A stretch of DNA of 64,000 nt, from NCBI GenBank assembly GCA_029449235.1, contig JANATG010000007.1, positions 1,612,001 through 1,676,000 on the forward strand. The letters are read 5' to 3'. This DNA is from Linnemannia schmuckeri (lineage: Eukaryota; Mortierellomycota; Mortierellomycetes; Mortierellales; Mortierellaceae). Both the position numbers and the translations under genes were made by a program. How positions within the stretch are numbered: position 1 is the first letter of the stretch; each line of letters starts with the position of its first letter. Below are positions 10,984 through 22,882 of this stretch, one piece after another. The notes under the pieces were generated by a model. It had not been told where the DNA came from, did no database searches, and worked only from the letters and a program-made list of their open reading frames with translations.

Positions 10984-13192
10984 TTATTTTTTATGATACA
11001 AAATCCAGTTGAACGTCTGCACAAGCAAACCCAAAGTAATCAGTCCTGCAGAAACGTAGTAATAAAGCAAGGGCGCAGTCGCCTTGGTCTTCATATACAA
11101 GGGTTCGTAAGCTAGGCCAACAACGACATTGGCCAATTGTTGACAGATGCTATGAGCACCAAAAATGGCACCTACGAGCTGATTGGGCACAACCGAGGAC
11201 AACAATGAAATCACTGAGACGGCAGAGATCGCACCCATCGTTGTCAAACCTCCCGCTAGTAATGCATTTAAAAAACAAGGAAAGAAGTACAGATACTGAG
11301 TAAGAAAAGAATTTGAAAGCTAATTATTTGGCTGTTTGCAAAGAAGCATGGTGTGTGGACTTACCGAAGTAGAGCATGGTAGGAGATGGAAATAATGGTA
11401 TAAGAAGATAACCCACGACGACAAAGAACAGACTGCAGATGGAGAAGAATAGCTCCATTTTGATTGCCTCAAGGTCGAACAGAGGGCGAGCTGGGGCGGG
11501 TTGAGGAGAGTGCTGGATCCAATCATGATGGGCCGCCGCAGGTTGCATCGAATCGTCTGTGTCGTCAACGACAAAGGCTTTGTAGGCCGCATTCCAGAGC
11601 GGCAAAAGTCCCAGAAGCACGACCGTCATGACCAATGATGTGAAAGTCTGATACCGCTCATTGTCGCCGACATCCCAATGAAAGACCAAACTTGTCATTG
11701 AGACAATTAGATTGTTGTCGCCTAAAAGTTGAAGAGAAGGTAAAAGCAAAAACTTGATATGAGAACGAGTCGGCAACAGAGCTTCTTGGCACTTGTGGGT
11801 GAAAAAAATATATAAAGTCGGTTACCGTAGTTTCCGATGCCCACGAGAAAGTGCGCGAGTAGTATGAGTAATGGTGTCGCGCTTGAGGCCATGTTTGCTG
11901 ATTTAGGGATTCTTCCAGGTAGTATCGCCAGCACTGGGTCGAAGATCATCGATGTACCCTCGTTGAAAAAGCCGACAATAGTCCAGAAAATTGAGTGAGA
12001 TGGCGTTGAGGCGGTGTCTTCTGTTCCATGCTCACTTTCGTCTTGATAAGGCACCAAACATGGTAGCGCGATGGGTTTCCTTCTCAAAGACTCTGGCACA
12101 AAAGTCAAGTAAATGGCGAGGAGCGCAATGATAATAAGAGCCACTCTGAGAATCAGCGTTGGATCCTCTGTAGTTGTTTTGATGTGCGTCATCAGGACGG
12201 CCCCAGTCATGGTTCCAATTGCCAGTGCGACGATAATATATCCCATTGCTAGTGCCCTTTGACTCTTTTGCGTGCAGTCGGCTAAAGAAAAAAATGCGTG
12301 CATTGTTAAATAGACTGTTGATTTTCACTCATGTACCATTCACTCCATCCCACAACTCGTCAATCTTACCACAGTAGGCAAATATAGCAGGATTGAGGAC
12401 CGCCGCAGCAGGGATCAAGGTAAAGCTGACCGCCTCAAGGTAATACACATAGTACCCGAGGATGTTGTAGCGACTGGCAGCGAACCAGTTGAGACAGATG
12501 TAGATTGCTGTTCCTGCCAGGCCAATGTGAAAGAGCAACTTGCGGCCATAGACGTCACTTAGAGAGCACCACTTAGCAAGCGTCAACAAGACTAACAAGT
12601 TGAAGAAAAGCAAAACAACGATTAGGAATGCTGAACACAAAGGATCGTGCATCCATTCAACTCGATAGCATTATTTTGTCGGGCCGATTTGATACTTACG
12701 ACTGACACTGGAGATGGTCACGATACGGGATTCCAGCTGTCGCACCATGCCAATCATGGTTGGGGTCATGCATTCGTCGAGTGGTGCCAGTTGATTCGCT
12801 GCCTCAAACTGCAAGTCAAGGGCTTCCGAGTATGCATGAATGGTTGGATTATTTCTGAGAAAATTTTCGCAGATGGTACGACTTCTAATATCCCACATGG
12901 TCGTTGTACACAACCCTGTGACCACACCACTGAGAGCGCTCCAGGGCACAAGCCAATATGCGCTGGGTCGTTGACGCCATGGCCTCCGCCGCAGCTCTCT
13001 GAACCACTGCGCTTCCTCTTCTTCTTCCTTTTTGGTTAATGCTTCCTGGATATCGATGTCGACTTGATCGGCCTCGAGCCTGCTTGTTGTCCATGAAACC
13101 GTCCTCTCTATCGTCCTTGCAAGAAGTGGCCGTCGCTCTCCTGTGTTGGCTACATCCGTCTGCCGTTCTTGTTGTTGTTGAAAGTCGTTCAT
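10984..13192 (-). CDS. MFS transporter, tandem copy 4 (intact, 599 aa)
   Basis: Five exons: 13192..12700, 12591..12370, 12281..11826, 11721..11365, 11255..10984, with conserved phases 1-1-1-1 and a sum of 1800 nt. The start ATG gives MNDFQQQQERQ; the acidic dileucine motif ERRPLL is at residues 19-24 and the conserved WFRELRRRPWRQRPS signature precedes TM1. Motif A is SLSDVYGRK at the start of exon 2. About 12 membrane segments are visible, with a central loop containing a Glu/Ser/Thr-rich stretch. The C-terminus ends NWILYHKK. The family is proton-coupled major facilitator; the substrate cannot be read from sequence. It lies 400-700 nt from its neighbours in the same orientation, each copy keeping its own promoter space. 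Intact reading frame and splice sites suggest a working gene. Confidence 0.88.
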
Positions 13193-13596
13193 GGCATCAG
13201 AATGTGATCTGTGAACTGCAACCAAGTATTGACAGGAGAGAAGAAGGAGTGAAGCAAGATACAGATAAAAAAACAAAAAGGAATAATGAGGGAGGAAAAA
13301 ATATCGCTGGTTCTTCATTTGGAATTGATTGGTGGAGAGTAACGCCAAGGTCCACAGTGGATCGATTCCAATTTCAGGCAAACTCTATTTTCTTGCCAAG
13401 AACCATTGAAGGGGCGTCGGGAACAATCAACTTTGTGTGGGCGTAACAACAACGGCGGAACGTGGATGAGGCTGTCAATTCTAATGCTAGGAGCCCGCAG
13501 TCAGTACTGCTTTTTTTTCCCCGTCTTAAAACTAATCAGTCATTCAACAATTCATATATCCATATCATAGTAGAATAATGGGGCAAATATCAAATT

Positions 13597-15863
13597 TTAT
13601 GTCCGGCGATATGTCCACCAGTTGATTGTTGCAAATACCAGGGCGAGCGCACAAAGCCCTGCCGAGACGTAGTAGTAAAACAAGGGCGAAGTCTCTGCAG
13701 TGTTTTTGAACAAACGCCCATAAGAGAAAACAGCAATAATGGTGCCCAAGGAGTCCGCGACACTTACGGCACCGATAGCTGCACCAGTCAAATGAGTAGG
13801 CATGACCGATGAGAGCAATGAAATGCATGCGACACCTGTAGTCTGTCCAAGCGACGACAATGCGCGCGCTAGAAAGAGAAAATGAACGCGGGTAAATTTT
13901 AGGTGGCTAATTCTTTAGGCGACAACGCTGAATTGTTATTGTCATTGGCAACTGGAAGCAGTGATCTTACTTACAGAAGTAGAGGGCAAACTCGGTGGCA
14001 ATAAGGGGAACAAGAAGGTGGGCGAACACTAACAGCGCCATCCCGCCAACCACAAAGGCAAGATCCATCTTCATAGCTTCCATGTTGCTAAGATCGCTTT
14101 CGGCATTCTTGGGCGTAGATTCTTGCGATTCATTCGTGCCCTGCATCAGTGGCTGCGCTGCTGCTTCCTCGTCGCCCTTCTTCTGAGGACTTGAGACGAC
14201 TCGCTTGTACAGTACTTGCAATGCAGGAAAGACCGCAAGGTATGTAATAAAGTCGCACGAGGACTTGAAGGCCGAGTAGAAACCATCCTCCGAGGCACGC
14301 CATTTGAAGACCAGGTTTGTCATTGGGATGAGGAGTCCGGCCGCGCCTGAAGAGAGTTGAAAAAGAACAACGAGAGAAAGATACAGTGTTAACTCAAGCG
14401 TCTTTCAAATTAAAGTCATGTCATGGAATTATCAAACAACGTGTATCTTACCAACAAGACCAATGAGCGAGAAAAAGCTGGCAAGTACAATCAGAGCCGG
14501 GGTATAACGCGTGGCCATTTTCTCCGATTTGGGGACATGACCAGGGACAAAGAGCAACAAAGGATCAAATATGGTCGACAGGTTCGCCTTGGCCAGGTAA
14601 TAGACCCGCTTGAGGGTCTGTACAAAAGGGGTTGATTCTTTTGCTTGAGTAGAAAGAGTGTGATCGGTCGTTTGGCGGTATCCTCCAGCCTGGCTTGTCA
14701 TCCATTGGGTCAACGAGGCTGGCTTTGTCTTGAGAGACTCGGGCAAGGCAGATAGGTAGATGGCCAAAAGGGCAGTGCAAACCAGCGAGATCTTCACAGC
14801 CACTGTTAAATCTCCTGTGGCACTGAAGATGGAGGCACCCAAGGCAGACCCAGCGATATTACCAAGGGCAAAACTGGTGGCCAAGTATCCGAGCATACGG
14901 CTTCTGTTATCGCCTGTGGTGCAGTCAACTATTATTGAAGGTGTATGTGTGTGTAAGAGAGAGAGAGAGGGAATAAACTTTTAGGTGTTTACAACACACT
15001 TGGGTCCATTTCACCCCTACGCAAGTGAGATGCCTTACCAGTATAAGAAAACACAGCGGGGTTGACAAGCGCTCCGGAAGGAATTACACCGAGGAGGACA
15101 GCTTCAATGTAGTAGATGTGGTACCCAAAGAAGTTGAATCGGCTGACAGCAAACCAATTGAGCAGGAATGACACGGCAAGTCCAATCATACTGATATGTA
15201 GCAGAAACTTTCTGCCGAGCACATCACTCAAAGACGTCCATTTAGCAAGCGTCAGCAAGGCTGTAGAGGAGGAGGAGGAGGAGGAGGAGGGGGGGGGGAG
15301 GGGGGCGAGTGAGAGAGTGGCGTACCGTGTTAGTAAAGTGAATAGAGTGCAAGCATAACATACAATTACAACTGAACAGAGGATCGTCGACATTAACACT
15401 TACTAAAGATGCCATTGACGGCTCCAAGATTCCCGTCTAACTGACCCACAAAGCCAAGGACCTCTTGTGATCCACATAGATCGACTGGGTCGAATGCTCT
15501 CACTTCTCCAATAGACGATGTAAAGTTCCCAGGGATGCCTCCACCATCCTGAAGTCCAAGTAGCTGAGCGCACACGACCTTAATTTTAAGCTGCTCGATT
15601 GAATTATAGCTAAGACTAATCATGATGCCCACAACAACTAGCCAAGGCATTAGCCAATAATGGCTAGGGCGGTAGTACCACGGTCGCTGTTGGAGCTCTA
15701 CAAACCACCTTGCCTCGGTGTCGTCTTCGTTGTGCTGATCGTTTGTTGTGGGTGCCGTGGACGTCGTCTGCTGTTCAAACCTGATATCATTCTCCATTGT
15801 TGGCAGAGGATTTGTTGTGAGTAGTGACTGTCTTTCACCATCGGTACGTGATTGACTATGCAT
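13597..15863 (-). CDS. MFS transporter, tandem copy 5 (intact, 600 aa)
   Basis: Five exons: 15863..15404, 15260..15039, 14928..14452, 14346..13975, 13868..13597; the sum is 1803 nt and every phase closes. The N-terminus has the dileucine motif ERQSLL (residues 10-15) and then WFVELQQRPWYYRPS before TM1. Exon 2 is exactly 222 nt, as in copies 1 and 4, and contains motif A (SLSDVLGRK). Exon 3 is 477 nt, the same as copies 1 and 2. The hydrophilic loop in exon 4 (SSPQKKGDEEAAAQ) separates TM segments. The C-terminus ends NWWTYRRT. It is the first copy of the array in transcription order; upstream lies 1.9 kb of apparently empty DNA before the divergent PDH gene. Substrate unknown. Confidence 0.88.
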
Positions 15864-17728
15864 TATGGTTATGTATAAGTGAGAAGAATAATGTGTACGG
15901 AGAGCGTGGCCAAGGGAGGGTATATGGGCGAAGAAGAGAGAAGTGGAGGTAGGGTTTCAGAGGATGTGAAAAGAACGAGAGGATAACGCCTAGGGACAGA
16001 TGTTGAGCGTGTAGCGTGGACAGGAAGGTGAATGGTTGTTATGCAATGTGTATGTGATGTGGGAGGGTATACAAGTGCGTGAGAAGGGTAATTAATGAAA
16101 CAATGAAGTACCAGTTTGCTGTGTAAAGAGTATCACAGCAAGATGAGGGCATCCTGTCTTTTTATTTGTGTCTCTGGAGCGCAGAGCCCAATTGGATTTT
16201 CCCTTCAAACAAGGGCGATGACTAGGCGAGTGGGTGTGTCTTTATCCTTTAGTGTTTGCCAAGATTCACAGGCGCCCTTCGATTTCAAACCTTCTTTTCC
16301 TCCTGATTTGAAGGCAATTGCCAAGACATAGCGGCGCAAGATGGGAAAAATGCAAGTGGCAGGGCATCTTGGATTGGAGGAAAAGCGATCGCAAACTATC
16401 ACTTCTTGAAGTTTTATGTATCCCACGACAGATGCATACCAAAAACGGTAGCTAATGTATTTAGATAGTGTGGTCTCTCTGCTAGTCAAGTCCACGAGCA
16501 ATTGAACAATTGACCGTCCTTTTGCTGCCATCAGTACCTCGTTTACAGCTTTACTCGCGCTGCACCCATGCCAACCGACGCGTGTTACTCTTTTCATGCT
16601 CGATTGAACGACTGTTTGCTCCGACCATCGCGATGTTTTGATTTTTTGTACTGTCCATTGCCAATCTGCGTGATATGAAATGGTGGCGATGGTGCTATGA
16701 AAACAAAAAAGGCCCTTACTTGTTCATTTCTAGGGCGTCGTGATTCAGGTTCAAAGGTAGACCAACCTCTTCCGGGGGCTCAGAATCGGATGCATTGGCC
16801 ACAGAGTACACTCGCAGGGCTGGCGTTGGATGGAGGTGATAGAAGTCGATTGATCGACAAAAATATCCTGAGGCAAATTAACAATAGATAAAAATCATCA
16901 CCTGACGTGATTAAGGGTATCGCAGGCCGCTGTCTTTCTTTTTTCGCGTGCGGGCAAGATCGTGTCCATGAGGAGAAAGAGAGACGCACAAGCGGGGATT
17001 CCCGCAGAAGACAAGTTCAGGGCAAGAACCATTTTGAACTTTGAAAAGAAGCGGTGAGTGTGTCAACAGAGAATTGTCTGAAACTCGTCTGCAGTAGTGC
17101 CGATCTGACTATGCGGCTCTTACATGTCTTGGTGTGCATAGTTATCAAGACAGATAACATCATAATTATCACATCTCGTTGTTGTCGTTGTTCTAGTAGG
17201 CTGTTCTGCTACTACAGCTGCTGAGGAGCGAGAAGAGAAGTGGTGGGGATATATGTGTTTGTGTGTGGGATGCGATTTGCTCCTCGTTGTTCCGAAGAAA
17301 AGCTGTATTTATGTTGTGGGTTCGTTGTGTGCCCGGCTCTTTGCCGTCTGCGCTGACCGTATTATTTGGATTGGGTGGTGGTGAGCCATGTTATGGTTGT
17401 GGAGAAAAGGGCAATAGATAAACGCAAAAAAAAAGAAGGGCAACCTTGTTGCTGGAGAGAACGGACAGGACTGGGCAAGATGGGCAGTACGATAACCGCC
17501 AACTCCGCCGATGAGAACGGGTAGGAAGTTGAATACAGATATGGCGGGTGTGCAGTATCTGCACATACGTTGTTGCTGCTGTTTGTTTATGTTATGTTTT
17601 TGTCTGGCGGTGTTCGTTTTATTTTCTCGTCCCTCGTTCTTCCCCCTACGTTTTCCTCTTTTTCCTCTCCTCTTCTCTTCTTTGTCTCTATCACACTCTT
17701 TCCTTTCTCCCCACACATACACTTCACC
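15864..17728. other. Intergenic: divergent region between MFS copy 5 and the PDH beta gene
   Basis: No open reading frame here has codon-like structure, splice partners or recognisable motifs. An open stretch at 16205..16597 on the minus strand is isolated and I do not support it as a gene. The last ~170 nt before 17729 are strongly pyrimidine-rich, as is common just upstream of highly expressed fungal genes, and are probably the PDH core promoter and leader. Confidence 0.6.
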
Positions 17729-20017
17729 ATGTCCTCCATGCTCAAGAAGGCTGTCACCGTCTCCATCCCCTCCGTTCGCCAGGCACTCGCCCGCTCCAAC
17801 CCCGTTTTGGCCAATGCTCTTCTCGCCAAGCGCTCCTACAACAGCAAGGGAGGCGTCGAGGTAATCACCAACACTTACCTTCCCTCAAGAAAAAACACGT
17901 TATCACACCAAAACAAAACAAACAAAATATTCTCGGACACTTTTCAATCTGCCTCACAGTATTCATGATTGGAATTACGGGAGATCACTTTTTGTTTTTT
18001 TTCCTCTTCAGCAATGGACCTTATCATTGAGCGTCTATCCACCCAACAATATTTGGGACGCAGACAACAACAAAAAAAATATAGCAAACCCAACAATTTA
18101 CGGATTTCTTCAACAAACAAGGACCTGGATAAGCGTAACAACAGCTCTATCTTTTAGAAAAGGAAAATCGACAAATGGTTACAACCAAGAAAAAGGCGAC
18201 AGTTGACTTCGAAGGAAACATTGTGGATCAGCCGTTTATCTCATGGACGTTTACAACGACGCCTTGGGAAGTGTGAGAAGAGGATATTTGACAACTCGTT
18301 TGTTCCGCTCTCAATTATTTGTATTGATATCGGATATTTGACAGATCGAAAAAAAGAAAACACAAAATCGCCCGCTCGTCCCCAGAAGATTCAATAACTC
18401 CCACGGTGGATGTCGGCAGAGCGAGAGAAAAACTCTGTCGATTGTGGGTGGTATCAGTCATGGCCGTGATGTTGTCGATATCGAGCGGGTGAATGCTTTC
18501 TCGAAATGAATAACACTGACCTGTTCCTTTCCACCTTTTTGTGTCTGTGTTGAACATGCATTTTAGATGACTGTCCGTGATGCCTTGAACTCTGCTTTGG
18601 AGGAGGAGATGACCGCCGACGAGAAGGTTTACCTCTTGGGTGAGGAAGTCGGCCAGTACAACGGTGCCTACAAGGTAATTATTCGCCCAAGCCAGGACTT
18701 TATGCAAAAGGATTATATTGCAATGCAGAAAGACCACTCGACGACAAGTCCTTCACCAGGACAAAAGCTAAGGAGATCAGAAATATTGACGCCAAAAGAA
18801 AATGGAGTCTCGCGCGTTCCCACCCCGTGTACTCTTCAGTCATGATGAAAAATGGACTATCGCCTCGATGTGTCTGCTTGCGTATTCACGCGATATGCGG
18901 AAAAGTAGACAGGAAGGAGAACACACTCGAGAAAACAAAAGAGCTGCCCCTTGATATTAACCACGCGCACTCTCTCGATTCCAATCGAAAAATAGGTCTC
19001 CAAGGGCCTTTTGGACAAGTTCGGCCCCAAGCGTGTCATCGATACCCCCATCACCGAGTCTGGATTCTGTGGTCTCGCTGTCGGATCTGCTTTCGCTGGA
19101 TTGAAGCCCGTCTGCGAGTTCATGACCTGGAACTTTGCCATGCAGGCTATTGACCAGATTGTCAACTCTGCCGCCAAGACCCACTATATGTCTGGAGGTA
19201 ACGTCGACTGCCCCATCACCTTCCGTGGCCCTAACGGTGCCGCTGCTGGTGTTGCTGCTCAGCACTCCCAGTGTTTCGCTGCCTGGTACGGATCCGTCCC
19301 CGGTCTCAAGGTCGTCTCTCCCTGGAACTCTGAGGATGCCAAGGGTTTGCTGAAGGTATGCACCTTCTATTACTTTTTTCCGTCATGGTGCATGACTTCA
19401 CCCTGACAATGAAAAGATGTGATGAGGGAATTTGATCTAACCGCATTTTCATTTTTTTATTTTTGATGGAATGATGACTGAATTAGGCCGCTATCCGTGA
19501 CCCCAACCCCGTCGTGGTTCTCGAGAACGAGCTCATGTACGGTATCTCGTTCCCTATGTCTGAGGCTGCTTTGTCTAAGGACTTTGTTGTCGAGATCGGT
19601 AAGGCCAAGATTGAGAAGGAGGGTACCGATATCACCATTGTCGCCCACTCCCGCGCTGTCGGATTTGCTTTGGAGGCTGCCCAGCTTTTGGAGAAGGAGG
19701 GTATCTGCAGCGCCGAGGTCATTAACTTGCGTTCGATCCGCCCCTTGGATACCGAGACTATCATCAAGTCAGTCAAGAAGACCAACCGCCTTGTTACCGT
19801 TGAGGGAGGCTGGCCCCAGTACGGAGTCGGATCTGAGATCTGCGCCCAGATCATGGAGTCTGAGGCCTTTGACCACTTGGATGCCCCCGTTGTCCGTGTT
19901 ACTGGTGCTGATGTTCCCACCCCATATGCTCAGAACCTCGAGGCCTATGCCTTCCCCGACACTGAGGTCATTGCTCGCGTCGTGAAGCGCACCCTCAACA
20001 AGAAGATTGGTGCTTAA
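17729..20017 (+). CDS. PDB1: Pyruvate dehydrogenase E1 component beta subunit (mitochondrial)
   Basis: Four exons: 17729..17860, 18567..18674, 18996..19355, 19487..20017; 1131 nt, 376 aa, all joins phase 0. E1 beta pairs with E1 alpha in the mitochondrial matrix to decarboxylate pyruvate with thiamine diphosphate and load the E2 lipoyl arm. The first ~38 residues (MSSMLKKAVTVSIPSVRQ...AKRSY) form a basic presequence with a likely processing site at RSY. Hallmarks are MTVRDALNSALEEEM, YLLGEEVGQYNGAYKVSKGL, DTPITESGFCGLAVGSA, FRGPNGAAAGVAAQHSQ, the transketolase C-terminal segment INLRSIRPLD and VEGGWPQYGVGSEI. Length fits the family (yeast Pdb1 is 366 aa). Introns 1 (706 nt) and 2 (321 nt) are long for this window. 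Codon use is C-ending and strongly biased, consistent with high expression. Confidence 0.96.
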
Positions 20018-20320
20018 ATCATGTTTTAGTTTTTTTTTGCATCCATTTTTCGTTTTTTGTTTGTCCTTTTTTTTTCTTTTCTCTTACCCTGTAAATTCTT
20101 GTAGCACGACCAACACCATACACTTTGTGCCTTCACTTCACCCCAATAAAACCATCTCAATAATGACAACCATGGCATCCAACCTGGCGAATGATGCGCG
20201 TGTGTATCTATTCCTTTTTTCGTGGCAAGAAATGGTGGCGCTCCTTCGTCGATGGGCAGTCACCGTAATGCAGATAAAAATGGTCCTTTGAGAATTTGTG
20301 TTCTTTCCCCTTGTCCCAAC

Positions 20321-22777
20321 ATGCTGTCGTCGTTCTCCGTCCACGCCATACAACGCTATCAGAAGCCACTGAGCAGGACGCTCACGTCTGTTGCCTTTCG
20401 CCAGGCATCGCCACTCTGGAGACAAGGAGTAACTGGAACTGGAATCGCCAACTCTGCTCACGTTGGGATTCAGACTAGTAGATCTGTCCACTCAGCAGCA
20501 GCAGCAACATCCGATGCAACGGCTGCATTCATGTCGAAGCATCCCGCATTGCCTACGGCGACCCTTCCAAAGCGAGGACTGGTGCTTTCGAAACTGGGCT
20601 TTGGCGCCTATCGCGTCAATTCTTCCCAGTCTGCACATCGGGCTGCCCTTGTCAAGGCTGTCCAGGCTGGTGTTAATGTCATTGATACCAGCTCTCACTT
20701 TGGACATGGTAAAGGACATGACTCAGATTGTTTAGGGTAATTTGACGAGAAGGGTTAGAGGGAGAGGGGGTTTTTTTGCTATGATACTGACTGGAGAGCT
20801 GTTGCTGGATGATATAGGTGCCTCTGAGAAGTTTATTGGCGAGACACTGAGTGATCTATTCAAGCAGGACGCGATCAAGCGCGAGGTACGGAAAGAGTTT
20901 TTAGCCAGCATAGTGCTAAAAGGGTTGATGCATTTATGTGAAGCCATAGTAACCCGTTTTAACTCTTGAATCCATAACAGCAAATAGTAGTGGTATCCAA
21001 GGCGGGATTCATCTTACCTCCAACAACAGAGTTTCCCACACAGGACCTCGAAAACGTCCCCTCCTACGCCGCCATCTCTTCAACATCCTACCACTCGATC
21101 CACCCAAACTACCTCAAAGCCCAGATTTCCCAATCACTGGACCGACTCAAGTTGGACAAACTCGACGTCTTCATGCTTAATAACCCCGAGCGGATGCTGG
21201 GCGACCGCATGTTGCCTGGCGGGTTCAGCAAGTCGAGACTGTACAAGGAAATTGCAGAGGCGTTTGCGTATCTGGATACGGAGGTTGAGGCGGGACGGAT
21301 TGGTGGGTATGGGATCTGTTCGAATGCGCTGCATATCCCCACTACGGAGGATCATTTATCGTTGAAAACGATTTTGAAGACTCGGCAGGATTTTGGATGG
21401 AAGCTGGAGAACTTTGTGGCTGTTCAGGCGCCGTTGAACTTGTTTGAGCGCGACCTTGTCACTGATACTGAGTCTACAAAGTCACTCACTGCCGAAGCCA
21501 AGGTATGCGAGAAGCTAATACTAGCGAAGTGTCAAAAATAAGGCAAATAGTAAGTCTAACGTTGTGAAGAGAACCTAAACTAAACCTATTGGCAATTCTA
21601 ATAGGAAAATGATATTTTCGTCTTCACGAACCGGCCTTTGAACGCAATCGCTGCGGGACAAATTGTTACGTTGGAGAACAAGGGCCAGCACAACCGTCAA
21701 GGTATGTTAGTCTAGAATGGTACATATACGTTTTAAAAAATGTGTCATAAGGATAGCTCGATACCAATGGATCGCTCTGACTCTCTGAACTGAAATAGAA
21801 AACTCGGTCAAGTTGCTGGAGACGCTGGACTTGGGTTTCTCATCGCTAGCCAACATGGAGCTGGACATTAAGGATATGAGTAAGCGTTTCCTTTCTAGCA
21901 GTAAATCTGAGCTGGCATAAGTAGTTACTTACGCACTCACTAACAATACCATGCTTTTCTCTGATCTGCTCTGTAGTTGAAGAAGAATCTCTTGCTATGA
22001 AGTTTGTCTGGAGCGAGGTAAGCTCTCACCCGCTTTCCAACCAATGGACTGGGCTATTTGCAATGGAGACTCTTCACGTTTTAGAACTGATCATATTTTG
22101 CTCGTTGTAACCACATTATGGTCACGAATGTAGGTCCTGTCAGAGAACCTTTCCCGCTTGTCGTCCAATTACTTTGCCGCAAAACATTTTTTGGAACGTG
22201 AAGTCCTTCCAGCGATCGACCGAGATTTGAAGATCCTCGAGGACAGTACCCGTGACCAACCAGATCTGGAAGATAAAGATACCATTCTTACCTGGATTCA
22301 TCGGTACCGCCGGGTAAGAAGAGCTCTCCAATCACCAACAGCAAACAAACAACCAACAAGAACGATATATGATTTTGGTGGTGAAAAAAAAAAGTCTGAT
22401 CAAATTGCAAATCGTTTTTCTTTGGCACTTGGGCGTAATAGGAAGCACAAATGTTGACAAAGGACATTGGATTGTTCTGTCAGCTGGACTCGGACAAGCG
22501 CAACGATGAGCTCAATCTGGTACTAGGTCTGATCTGCCGCGGGTTTGTGTCGGATGTTGGCGAAAACAAAGTCGACAACATTGGGTCCCCCCTCTCGACA
22601 AAGTCGATCCAGTACTGTATCGCACACGAGAATGTCGGGTGCACACTTGTGGGGATGCGGACACCGGATTACGTCCATGATGCCGTGGCGGCTGCAGAGG
22701 CTAGTCGTCGACTGACGAAGCGGGATCTTGGACTTATTGAACAATGTCCTCTTCTCCTGAACACTACTTCAGAGTAA
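20321..22777 (+). CDS. Aldo/keto-reductase-like protein, probably mitochondrial, lacking catalytic Tyr and His
   Basis: Eight exons: 20321..20708, 20818..20885, 20981..21502, 21605..21701, 21799..21879, 21977..22017, 22134..22313, 22442..22777; 1713 nt, 570 aa. An Arg/Ser-rich presequence (~60 residues) suggests mitochondria. The AKR barrel is recognisable: LVLSKLGFGAYRVN, AGVNVIDTSSHFGHG, VVVSKAGF, LDRLKLDKLDVFMLNNPE, and near the end NVGCTLVGMRTPDYVHDAV. Of the AKR tetrad, Asp122 and Lys159 are present, but the Tyr position is Phe127 and the His position is Asn219. About 150 residues rich in charged helices (around residues 375-525) are inserted before the final barrel strand. It may be a non-reducing relative or a binding protein; the exact role is unknown. 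Its 3' end converges on NUS1, 105 nt away. Confidence 0.85.
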
Positions 22778-22882
22778 GATAGCTGCGGTGATTACAACAG
22801 GAGCATTTTTTAAATAATAACTCGCTCACTTCATTTGTTTTCGCAAAAGTGGTTTTTTTTAATAGAATGAATGCTTCAGATA

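Noticed and set aside
16205..16597. 130-residue minus-strand open frame
   Set aside because: Isolated, no splice partners, no recognisable motif, and composition similar to neighbouring non-coding DNA.
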